Shown piece by piece: positions 9,315-16,147 of a DNA stretch of 50,110 nucleotides (positions within the stretch are counted from its first letter, which is position 1; each line of letters opens with the position of its first letter). The notes beneath the pieces were generated by a model. That model had not been told where the DNA came from, made no database searches, and worked only from the letters and a program-made list of their open reading frames with translations. A program made the translations under genes and the position numbers. Source of the stretch: Sulfuricella sp. (lineage in GTDB: Bacteria > Pseudomonadota > Gammaproteobacteria > Burkholderiales > Sulfuricellaceae); assembly GCA_018336195.1 (NCBI GenBank), contig JAGXQV010000182.1, positions 1-50,110 of the forward strand, in the 5' to 3' direction.

Positions 9315-10025
9315 ATGCCGCGCCATCTCTTGATGCGCCTGGAAGCGCCGCTCATCGCCTTCGGCGGCGAGACCATCGACAACTATGGCGTGATCCGCGA
9401 CTTTCCGGCGCTTTCCATGGTCACCGGGTTGCTCGCCAATGCCCTCGGCTGGCGGCGCGAGGACGGCGAGCCGCATGACCGCTTGCAAAGCCGCTTGGTC
9501 TTGGGGGCGCGGCTGGACGGCGACAGCCGCCGTTTCAGGGATTTTCAGACCGCCCAGCTACATGCCGACGACAAAGGCTGGACGACCTGGGGCGTTGCCG
9601 AGGAACGGCGGGGCGGGGCGGGCACTTACGCCGGGCCGCATTTGCGCTACCGCGACTACCACGCCAGTCTCGCCGTCCTGGTCGCCCTGCGCCTCGCACC
9701 CGCCGCCGAAGCGCCCACCCTCGACGATCTTGCTGCGGCGCTCGACCATCCCTTTCGCCCGCTGTTCATCGGGCGCAAATCCTGTTTGCCGAGCCGGCGG
9801 ATTTTCGCCGGCTGGCAGGAGGCCGACACCGTGCTGCAAGCCCTGCAAAGCGCCGAACTCCCCCAATCCGGTGGCGTCTTGCGCCTGCAATGGCCGGCAG
9901 GGGAGGGCACTCTTCCTCATGACCGCCCCATCGACATCTGCGACGAGCGCAACTGGCGCAGCGGCGTCCACGGCGGCTGGCGCCCGGTGCGCGAAGGCAG
10001 CTTCAATCCGGGGAGCCGGTCATGA
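9315..10025 (+). CDS. casD: Cas5e (CasD), 5'-handle-binding subunit of type I-E Cascade
   Basis: A protein of 236 residues, normal for Cas5e. It caps the 5' handle of the crRNA and joins the Cas7 backbone to Cas8e. The N-terminal RRM strand with LLMRLEAPLIAFGG and the family segment DFPALSMVTGLLANALGW are clear, as is the C-terminal GRKSCLPSRRI stretch. GGGGAG lies before the ATG at 9315. It starts one base after the casC stop and overlaps cas6e by four bases (ATGA), so translation is probably coupled along the operon. Confidence 0.94.
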   Translation: MPRHLLMRLEAPLIAFGGETIDNYGVIRDFPALSMVTGLLANALGWRREDGEPHDRLQSRLVLGARLDGDSRRFRDFQTAQLHADDKGWTTWGVAEERRGGAGTYAGPHLRYRDYHASLAVLVALRLAPAAEAPTLDDLAAALDHPFRPLFIGRKSCLPSRRIFAGWQEADTVLQALQSAELPQSGGVLRLQWPAGEGTLPHDRPIDICDERNWRSGVHGGWRPVREGSFNPGSRS

Positions 10026-10741
10026 GCCTGCACTTGCTGCGCCTCCAACCGCCCCCCGCCGTGTTGACCGCCTGGGCCACCCGCCACGGCGTATTGTCGC
10101 CCGACGGCGATTACGGCTATGCCTTCCATGCCTTGCTGCGCGCCGCGTTCGGCGAGCGCTCGCCCAAGCCGTTCCGCTATCTGGGGGAACGGCAGGGATT
10201 GCTCGCCTATACCCCGCAAAGCCTGGAAACGCTCCGCCAAAATGCCGCCCTGGCCGCGCCCGACGTGGCGCGGGCGCTGGGGCTGGATGAACTGGATGCG
10301 CGCCGGTTTCCCAGTGATTGGGCAACTGGGCGGGAGGTCGGTTTCGAGGTGCGGGTGCGCCCGGTTATCCGCGCCACGGACGGGCGTGAACGCGACGCCT
10401 TTTTGCACGCGGTTGAAAGCGGTGCGTCGGGCGACGATGCCGGCGGTCCCGCCCAGCGGGAGCGCATCTATCTTGACTGGTTGACCCGCCAGTTGGCGGT
10501 GGACGGCGCCGCGCAAATTCTCGATGCCCGCCTGCAAGCCTTCCGCCTTACCCGCGTATTGCGCAAGGATAACGGCGGTGAAAACGGCAAACGCAAGGCC
10601 AGCGGCTCGTCCGGCCCGGATGCGGTGTTCCAGGGGCGCCTGCGGGTCGGCGCGGGTGCCGCTTTTGCCCGCCTGCTGGCGCGGGGCGTCGGACGGCACC
10701 GCGCCTTCGGCTTCGGCATGTTGCTGCTGCGGCCATGCTGA
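10022..10741 (+). CDS. casE: Cas6e (CasE), crRNA-processing endoribonuclease
   Basis: A protein of 239 residues. Cas6e cuts the precursor transcript at the base of each repeat hairpin and stays bound to the 3' end of the crRNA. It has two RRM-like domains. The N-terminal GYAFHALLRAAFGE region carries the candidate catalytic histidine. The C-terminal glycine-rich loop (RGVGRHRAFGFGMLLLRP) is the classical Cas6 RNA-binding signature. Start and stop both overlap neighbours (ATGA with casD, seven bases with cas1). The repeats nearby have the matching 6-bp stem with a GTCC loop that such an enzyme would recognise. Confidence 0.93.
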   Translation: MSLHLLRLQPPPAVLTAWATRHGVLSPDGDYGYAFHALLRAAFGERSPKPFRYLGERQGLLAYTPQSLETLRQNAALAAPDVARALGLDELDARRFPSDWATGREVGFEVRVRPVIRATDGRERDAFLHAVESGASGDDAGGPAQRERIYLDWLTRQLAVDGAAQILDARLQAFRLTRVLRKDNGGENGKRKASGSSGPDAVFQGRLRVGAGAAFARLLARGVGRHRAFGFGMLLLRPC

Positions 10742-11628
10742 AAGGCCGCCTGGGGCTGGAAACCGCCCGGATACCCCATGCCGACCGCCACGGCCTGATC
10801 TGGCTGGAACGCGGCGAGTTATGCGTGATCGACGGCTGCCTGCATTTCATGGCCGGCAAGAACTCGCTCACCCCCCACGTCGATCAAATCCCCCATCAGG
10901 CGGTTTCCATGATCCTGCTCGGGCCGGGCAGCAGCGTCACCCACGACGCCCTGCGCCTGCTGGCGCGGCATGGCACCCTGCTGGCCGCCGTCGGGCAGGA
11001 CGGCGTGCGCTCCTACACCGCCCCGGCATTATTGCCGGATCGTTCCGACATCGCCCGCCGCCAGGCCGAATTGTGGGGCAACCCGCGCCGCCGCATCAGC
11101 GTGGCGCGCCACATGTATGCGTTGCGGTTGGGCGAAGTCCTGCCCCACCGCGATCTCGACATCCTGCGCGGCATCGAAGGTTCGCGGGTCAAAGCCGTCT
11201 ATGCCCTGATGGCCGAAAAATACGCCATCCCCTGGGCCGGACGGCATTACGACCGCGCCAACCCCAATGCCACCGACACCCCCAACCAGGCGATCAACCA
11301 CGCCGCCACCGCGGTCCAGGCCGCGGCAGCGATCGCCGTGCAAGCGCTCGCGGTCATCCCGCAACTGGGGTTCATCCACGAGGATTCCGGGCAATCCTTC
11401 GTGCTCGACATCGCCGACCTGTTCCGCGAATCGGTCACCTTGCAGGTCGCCTTCAGTGCCGCCAAACGGGCGCTGGACGGCGACGCAACCAGCATCGACC
11501 GGCTGGTCAGGCGCGAAGCCGCCACGGTCTTTCGCAAACAAAGCGTGATTCCCGCCATGATCGACAAGATCAAGCAGGTTATTCGCATGGAGGAACTGGA
11601 TGGCCCTGGTCGTAGTAGTGACGCGTGA
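10735..11628 (+). CDS. cas1: Cas1e integrase, CRISPR adaptation
   Basis: A protein of 297 residues. With Cas2 it captures prespacers and integrates them at the leader end of the array. The metal-binding triad of Cas1 appears present: a glutamate in RGIEGSRVKAVYALM, a histidine in GFIHEDSGQSF and aspartates in VLDIADLFR. The N-terminal beta domain (LGLETARIPHADRHGLIWLERG) is of the I-E type. The ATG at 10735 lies inside the end of casE, and the gene runs 29 bases into cas2, so the two adaptation genes are tightly coupled. Confidence 0.95.
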   Translation: MLKGRLGLETARIPHADRHGLIWLERGELCVIDGCLHFMAGKNSLTPHVDQIPHQAVSMILLGPGSSVTHDALRLLARHGTLLAAVGQDGVRSYTAPALLPDRSDIARRQAELWGNPRRRISVARHMYALRLGEVLPHRDLDILRGIEGSRVKAVYALMAEKYAIPWAGRHYDRANPNATDTPNQAINHAATAVQAAAAIAVQALAVIPQLGFIHEDSGQSFVLDIADLFRESVTLQVAFSAAKRALDGDATSIDRLVRREAATVFRKQSVIPAMIDKIKQVIRMEELDGPGRSSDA

Positions 11629-11896
11629 CGTAACTTACCGTTTTCGCGGATTTTTGGCGTCTACCATGCTCGAAGTCGCCCCCGCGGTCTACCTGTCGCC
11701 GCGCATGAACGCCGGCGTGCGCACCCGCATCTGGGACGTGCTGAGCGACTGGTACGGCGCCGATCCCCAAGGCAGCATCGTCATGGTGTGGCGCGACAGC
11801 AACGAAACCGGCGGCGTCGGCATCGCCAACCTGGGGTCGCCACCCTGCAACCTGGTGGATATCGACGGCATGTGGCTGACCCGGAAGTCTTTGTAA
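11600..11896 (+). CDS. cas2: Cas2e, CRISPR adaptation subunit
   Basis: A protein of 98 residues, the usual size of type I-E Cas2. It forms the central dimer of the Cas1-Cas2 complex. The opening MALVVVVTRDVTYRFRGFLASTMLEVAPAVY contains the ferredoxin-like strand and the family's LEVAPGVY-like segment; ISPRM/LSPRM and RIWDVLSDWY also match. GGAGGAA lies upstream inside cas1. The stop codon TAA (11894-11896) touches the left 8-bp direct repeat of the small inserted element described next, so the insertion landed right at the end of this gene without cutting it. Confidence 0.95.
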   Translation: MALVVVVTRDVTYRFRGFLASTMLEVAPAVYLSPRMNAGVRTRIWDVLSDWYGADPQGSIVMVWRDSNETGGVGIANLGSPPCNLVDIDGMWLTRKSL

Positions 11897-11994
11897 AACG
11901 CTCGTAACTACTCAGGCCAGCGAAAAATGCCGGCGATAGCCCCTCCCTCGCAAGAGGGAGAGGGGAGAAACCCCGCTGAGTATTACAAACGCTC
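11896..11994. mobile_element. 83-bp MITE-like palindromic element with 8-bp target duplication
   Basis: The core spans 11904-11986. Its ends are inverted repeats: GTAACTACTCAG (11904-11915) and CTGAGTATTAC (11976-11986), complementary apart from one extra base. Directly outside each end is the same octamer AAACGCTC (11896-11903 and 11987-11994), which is what transposition leaves as a target-site duplication. The centre holds a further hairpin, CCCCTCCCTC against GAGGGAGAGGGG (about 11940-11965). There is no coding capacity, so any transposase would have to act in trans. Alternatively it is a REP-like hairpin and the direct repeat is chance, but an exact 8-bp match abutting both ends makes that less likely. 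Confidence 0.6.
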
Positions 11995-12054
11995 TTTAAA
12001 AAAACGCATGGATATTGAAGTTTCCTCTTGTGGATCATTTTGTTACCATCGAGA
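11995..12054 (+). promoter_or_regulatory. CRISPR leader with a possible IHF site
   Basis: This AT-richer 60-bp stretch lies between the inserted element and the first repeat, on the cas2 side, where type I-E leaders sit. The trailer end of the array carries the mutated repeats, which confirms this is the leader side. GATCATTTTGTTA (12033-12045) matches the IHF consensus WATCAANNNNTTR at most positions and lies 10-22 bases before the first repeat, close to where IHF binds in the E. coli leader to position Cas1-Cas2. No clear promoter hexamers were picked out. The part of the leader further upstream may have been displaced by the insertion. Confidence 0.5.
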
Positions 12055-13119
12055 GATTCCCCCGCGTCCGCGGGGATAGACCCTCGACTTGTCGTCCTGG
12101 CCCAAGCCATCGGCAGATTCCCCCGCGTCCGCGGGGATAGACCCCCGCTGCCGCTGTGTTTGCGCCCGGCGGTGCTGATTCCCCCGCGTCCGCGGGGATA
12201 GACCACTCCAAGGTCGCCAGCGTATGGATGCCGGGCGGATTCCCCCGCGTCCGCGGGGATAGACCCCGCTTGAGTTGAGACATTCCGCTTCTCTGCTGGA
12301 TTCCCCCGCGTCCGCGGGGATAGACCCTCGCCAGCGAGGCGGCCAGCCCCAGCACCGTGGATTCCCCCGCGTCCGCGGGGATAGACCGTAAGCCCGCTGG
12401 TCTTTGGTATCCCCCATGAAGATTCCCCCGCGTCCGCGGGGATAGACCCAAAATAGACGGCGTAGTCGCGCTAATAATGGCGATTCCCCCGCGTCCGCGG
12501 GGATAGACCCCGCCGGACTGGACGAATTGGAGCACAAAGCGTGATTCCCCCGCGTCCGCGGGGATAGACCGCGCTTGAGCGTAGCGCGGATGGCCGCGCC
12601 GGGGATTCCCCCGCGTCCGCGGGGATAGACCCCAGCCGGGGGGCGTCATGACTCCTATCGAATAGATTCCCCCGCGTCCGCGGGGATAGACCCCAGACAC
12701 AGGGCCATCAGCGCACCGGGCAACAGATTCCCCCGCGTCCGCGGGGATAGACCCCAGCCGGGGGGCGTCATGACTCCTATCGAATAGATTCCCCCGCGTC
12801 CGCGGGGATAGACCCTGGTGGACGTGCTCTTCCTTGAGGATGTCCTGGATTCCCCCGCGTCCGCGGGGATAGACCCCAAATTGGATTCGCACTACTGAGA
12901 GAATTCGAGATTCCCCCGCGTCCGCGGGGATAGACCCGTGTGGATGGTGCGTTTCCCATGTTCCATCGGGGTTCCCCCGCGTCCGCGGGGATAGACCGCC
13001 CAATGGATCGCCGCTGGTGATGCGATCGCAGGTTCCCCCGCGTCCGCAGGGATAGACCTGCGCCGGCATTGGCCTCCGAGTTCCAGTAGCCGGTTCCCCC
13101 GCATCCGCGGGGATAGCCC
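12055..13119 (+). CRISPR. Type I-E CRISPR array, 18 repeats and 17 spacers
   Basis: Eighteen 28-bp repeats start exactly every 61 bases from 12055 to 13092, with 33-bp spacers. The repeat begins GATTCCCCCGCG, has a central CCCCGC-GTCC-GCGGGG hairpin and ends GGGGATAGACC, close to the E. coli type I-E repeat. The first 15 repeats are identical by eye. The last three begin GGTTCC; the 17th has a G-to-A change in the stem and the 18th has changes in GCATCC and in GATAGCCC. Spacers 10 (12632-12664) and 12 (12754-12786) are identical. Transcription toward increasing coordinates is inferred from the leader at the cas2 side. I recognise no spacer target, and none matches this window by eye. Confidence 0.98.
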
Positions 13120-13151
13120 CTCCTCAAGGAGATGCTGAACGACCCGATAGA

Positions 13152-13181
13152 GGTTTCCCCCCCCAAACCACGGGGACGGGC
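13152..13181 (+). repeat. Decayed terminal CRISPR repeat
   Basis: One more 61-base step past repeat 18 would fall at 13153. The sequence there starts GGTTTCCCCCCCC and continues through CACGGGGACGGG. It keeps the GGTT-CCCC start shared by the last three repeats and the GGGG of the second stem arm, but the core is scrambled. I read it as a nineteenth repeat that has lost function; the 33 bases before it would be the oldest spacer. Confidence 0.55.
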
Positions 13182-13280
13182 TTTGCCCGGCGATTCGTTG
13201 TGGGGATGAGTAGGGTTTGAGTGTTCCGGGAAATGAGTTGGATCGATGCTGTGGTCAACCCGGCCACAAAGTCCTGTTGT

Positions 13281-13348
13281 TTCCGTGCAGGCGGGAGTCC
13301 GGATAAATACTGGATTCCCGCTTTCGCGGGAATGACGACGCCACGGAA
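13281..13348. repeat. REP/dRS3-like palindromic repeat
   Basis: ATTCCCGC (13314-13321) and GCGGGAAT (13326-13333) form a perfect 8-bp stem with a TTTC loop. This core, followed by GACG, resembles a dispersed palindrome common between genes in beta- and gammaproteobacteria and the Neisseria dRS3 type. A related half, GCGGGAGTCC, lies just to the left, and TTCCGTG (13281-13287) with CACGGAA (13342-13348) makes an outer inverted pair. Only one copy is seen in this window, so the dispersed nature is inferred. Confidence 0.55.
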
Positions 13349-13515
13349 TTTACGCGCCGTCTAAATAACCTAAACGTGTCGATTAGCCTATGTTTTTAGC
13401 GGGTCGGCGTCTCGTCGGGCGAGCGGTGCGCAAACCTGCGCCGAAGCGGTCGCTGACGTGGCCACGCTGTGTAGGCGGCGTTCTGACAGAGGCCGGCAGG
13501 CCGGCCCCGCAGGGG

Positions 13516-16086
13516 TCAGGCTTCCGCTACCCGCTTGGCGATGTGTTCCAGCGCTTCGTCGACCTGGTCGATGAGGATCAGGCACAGGTCGCCGGGCTGG
13601 AGGCGGGCGAGGGCGGTGTCGGTGGCGAGGAATTCGCCGTGGATTTCGGCTATGGTCTTGGTCCGTTTGGCTTTTTTCAGTCCGTCTTGGAGGAGCGCCA
13701 GGACTTCTCCGTCGGCGCGGCCGCGCTGACATTGATCCTGGTAGAGAATCACTTCGTCGAAGGCGTCGCCGAGGATTTCGGTCTGCTGGCGGATGTCTTC
13801 GTCGCGCCGGTCGCCGGCGCCGCTGATTACTACGAAGCGGCGTTTGGCGGGCATGGCGTCGATGGCTTTGACCAGGGCCAGGATGGCGTCGGGATTGTGG
13901 CCGTAATCGGCGATCAGGGTGGCGCCCCGGTAGTTGAATAGGTTGAAGCGTCCGGGGGCGGTGGCGGCGTCGTTGACGAAGGTTGCCAGCCCGGTGCGCA
14001 CGGTTTCCCAGTCGTGGCCCAGCGCCCAGGCGGCGGCGGTGGCGGCCATGGCGTTTTCGACCTGGAAGCCGATGGTGCCATTGCGGGTGATGGGGATGCC
14101 GGACAGGGCGATGCGCTGCTCGGTGGCGCCTTCGGCGGCAACGATGTCGCCGCCGTCGAGGTAGATCACGCGCTTGCCCAGCGCCCGGTGGGTGGCCATC
14201 ACGGGGTGATGGACGTCGGCGGCGAAGAAAGTCACTTCGCCGGGGCAGCGTTCCGCCATCGCCGCGACCATCGGGTCGGCGGCATTGAGGACGGCCATGC
14301 CCTGCGGCGCGACGTTCTGCACGATGACCCGCTTCACCACGGCGAGGTCTTCGACGCTGCTGATGTAGCTCAAGCCGAGGTGGTCGCCCATGCCGAGGTT
14401 GGTGACCACCGCCACGTCGCAGCGGTCGAAAGCCAGGCCTTCGCGCAGCACGCCGCCGCGCGCGGTTTCGAATACGGCGGCATCGACGTCGGGGTGGAGC
14501 AGGACGTTGCGGGCGCTTTTCGGGCCGCTGCAATCGCCGGTGTCGATGCGACGTTTTTCGATGTATACGCCATCCGAGTTGGTCATGCCGACGCGCTTGC
14601 CGGTGCAGGTGAACAGATGGGCGATGAGGCGCACGGTGGTGGTCTTGCCGTTGGTGCCGGCGACTGCGACGATGGGAATGCGCGCGTCGTCGCCTTCGCC
14701 GAACATCATCGAGACGATGGCTTCGCCGACCGCGCGGCCTTTGCCGTAGGAGGGGTGGAGGTGCATGCGCAGGCCCGGTGCGGCGTTGACTTCGACGATG
14801 CCGCCACCTTGCGCTTCGAGCGGTTTCAAGACGTTGTCGCACACGACGTCGACCCCGCACACGTCCAGGCCGACCATTTGTGCGGCGGCAACGGCGCGGG
14901 CCGCCAGCTCGGGATGGACGTCGTCGGTGACGTCGGTGGCGGTACCGCCGGTGCTGAGGTTGGCGTTGTGGCGCAGGTTCACCCGTTTGCCCTTGGGCGG
15001 GATCGAATCGGCGCTGAGCGCCTGGTTGGCGAGGGTCGCCAGGGCGATGTCGTCGAGGCGGATCTTGGTGAGCGAGGTGGCGTGGCCTTCGCCGCGCAGG
15101 GGGTCGCTGTTGACCTGTTCGACGAGTTGGCTAATGCTGCGTTCGCCGTCGCCGATGACTTGCGGCGGATCGCGGCGGGCGGCGGCGACCAGGCGGTCGC
15201 CGATCACCAGCATCCGGTAGTCGTGTCCCGGTAGGTAGCGTTCCACGATGACTTCGTCGCTGATTGCCGCGGCGACCGCAAAGGCCGCCAATACTTGTTC
15301 GCGGGTTTCGAGGTTGACGGCGACGCCCTTGCCCTGGTTGCCGTCCTGCGGCTTGAGCACTACCGGACCGCCGATTTCCTGGGCAGCGCTCCAGGCGCTT
15401 TCGGCATCGGTGACGACGCTGCCGATAGGCACCGGCACGCCGGCGGCGGCCAGGAGTTTCTTGGTGAGTTCCTTGTCCTGGGCGATGGCTTCGGAGATGG
15501 CGCTGGAACGGTCGGTTTCCGCGGCCTGGATGCGCCGTTGCTTGCTGCCCCAGCCGAATTGCACCAAGCTGCCTTCGGTGAGGCGCCGGTAGGGAATGCC
15601 GCGCGCCACGGCGGACTGGACGATGGCGCCGGTGCTCGGGCCGAGACGCAGCTCTTCGTCGAGTTCGCGCAGCCGCGCCAAGGCTTCGTTGAGGTCGAAA
15701 GGTTGATCCAGAGCCGCTGCGCGGCACAGGGTTTCGGCCAGTTCGAAGGCCAGCCGTCCCACCGCTTCTTCGCTGTATTCGACGACCACTTGGTAAGTGC
15801 CGGGTTCGAGCGTCACGGAAGTGCGGCTGAACGTCACCGGACAGCCGGCCTGGGCCTGTAGTCCGAGTGCCGCGGATTCCAGGGCGTGGGCCATGGAAAT
15901 CGCTTCTTCGTGGCCGGTGGGTTCCATCAGGCCGATTTCCGGAAAGCGCGCCCGCAGCCGGGCCTCGAAATCAGGGCTTTCGGCGATGGCGCATTCCGCC
16001 TCGATGCAGGTGACGATGGCTTCGACGGCCGTGTGACGGCTCCACAGATTGGGGCCGCGCAAAGCCCTGATTCGCGTTACTTCCAT
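13516..16086 (-). CDS. cphA: Cyanophycin synthetase CphA, full-length
   Basis: A protein of 856 residues, the usual size. CphA builds a poly-aspartate backbone and attaches arginine to each side chain using ATP, giving a cytoplasmic nitrogen store. The N-terminal region starts TRIRALRGPNLWS, as in CphA proteins. An ATP-grasp domain follows (VVLKPQDGNQGKGVAVNL, FEV-like VVEVNAAPGLRMHLHPS), then a Mur ligase-like domain with the P-loop VAGTNGKTTTVRL at about residue 490. The Mur C-terminal lid (about residues 725-856) is present, including YGHNPDAI and SGAGDRRDEDI. It lies 61 bases after the shorter paralogue, so the two are probably cotranscribed. Confidence 0.95.
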   Translation of the reverse strand: MEVTRIRALRGPNLWSRHTAVEAIVTCIEAECAIAESPDFEARLRARFPEIGLMEPTGHEEAISMAHALESAALGLQAQAGCPVTFSRTSVTLEPGTYQVVVEYSEEAVGRLAFELAETLCRAAALDQPFDLNEALARLRELDEELRLGPSTGAIVQSAVARGIPYRRLTEGSLVQFGWGSKQRRIQAAETDRSSAISEAIAQDKELTKKLLAAAGVPVPIGSVVTDAESAWSAAQEIGGPVVLKPQDGNQGKGVAVNLETREQVLAAFAVAAAISDEVIVERYLPGHDYRMLVIGDRLVAAARRDPPQVIGDGERSISQLVEQVNSDPLRGEGHATSLTKIRLDDIALATLANQALSADSIPPKGKRVNLRHNANLSTGGTATDVTDDVHPELAARAVAAAQMVGLDVCGVDVVCDNVLKPLEAQGGGIVEVNAAPGLRMHLHPSYGKGRAVGEAIVSMMFGEGDDARIPIVAVAGTNGKTTTVRLIAHLFTCTGKRVGMTNSDGVYIEKRRIDTGDCSGPKSARNVLLHPDVDAAVFETARGGVLREGLAFDRCDVAVVTNLGMGDHLGLSYISSVEDLAVVKRVIVQNVAPQGMAVLNAADPMVAAMAERCPGEVTFFAADVHHPVMATHRALGKRVIYLDGGDIVAAEGATEQRIALSGIPITRNGTIGFQVENAMAATAAAWALGHDWETVRTGLATFVNDAATAPGRFNLFNYRGATLIADYGHNPDAILALVKAIDAMPAKRRFVVISGAGDRRDEDIRQQTEILGDAFDEVILYQDQCQRGRADGEVLALLQDGLKKAKRTKTIAEIHGEFLATDTALARLQPGDLCLILIDQVDEALEHIAKRVAEA

Positions 16087-16147
16087 GAATGTTTCCCGTG
16101 TTTCTGGGACGCCGGAGTGCTGGTTCCGGCAGTCGTTAAATGAAATT

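Larger units (their letters stand above)
13120..13515. other. Non-coding interval between the CRISPR trailer and cphA
   Basis: No credible gene is seen here. It holds the decayed repeat and a REP-like palindrome, both listed separately. Just past the cphA stop (cphA is read leftward) there are two small GC-only hairpins, GGCCGG-CAGG-CCGGCC (13491-13506) and CCCC-GCA-GGGG (13505-13515). They might slow transcription, but neither is followed by a T run on the minus strand. Confidence 0.6.

Noticed and set aside
12035..13166. Long minus-strand open frames across the array with repeated VYPRGRGG, GLSPRTRGN and SIPADAGES peptides
   Set aside because: The period of the peptide equals the 61-base repeat unit. 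These are the well-known false proteins produced by translating type I-E arrays, with no start site context.
14014..15234. Long plus-strand frames opposite cphA and cphA'
   Set aside because: Both synthetases have complete catalytic motifs on the minus strand, and the opposite frames are low-complexity products of G+C-rich codons.
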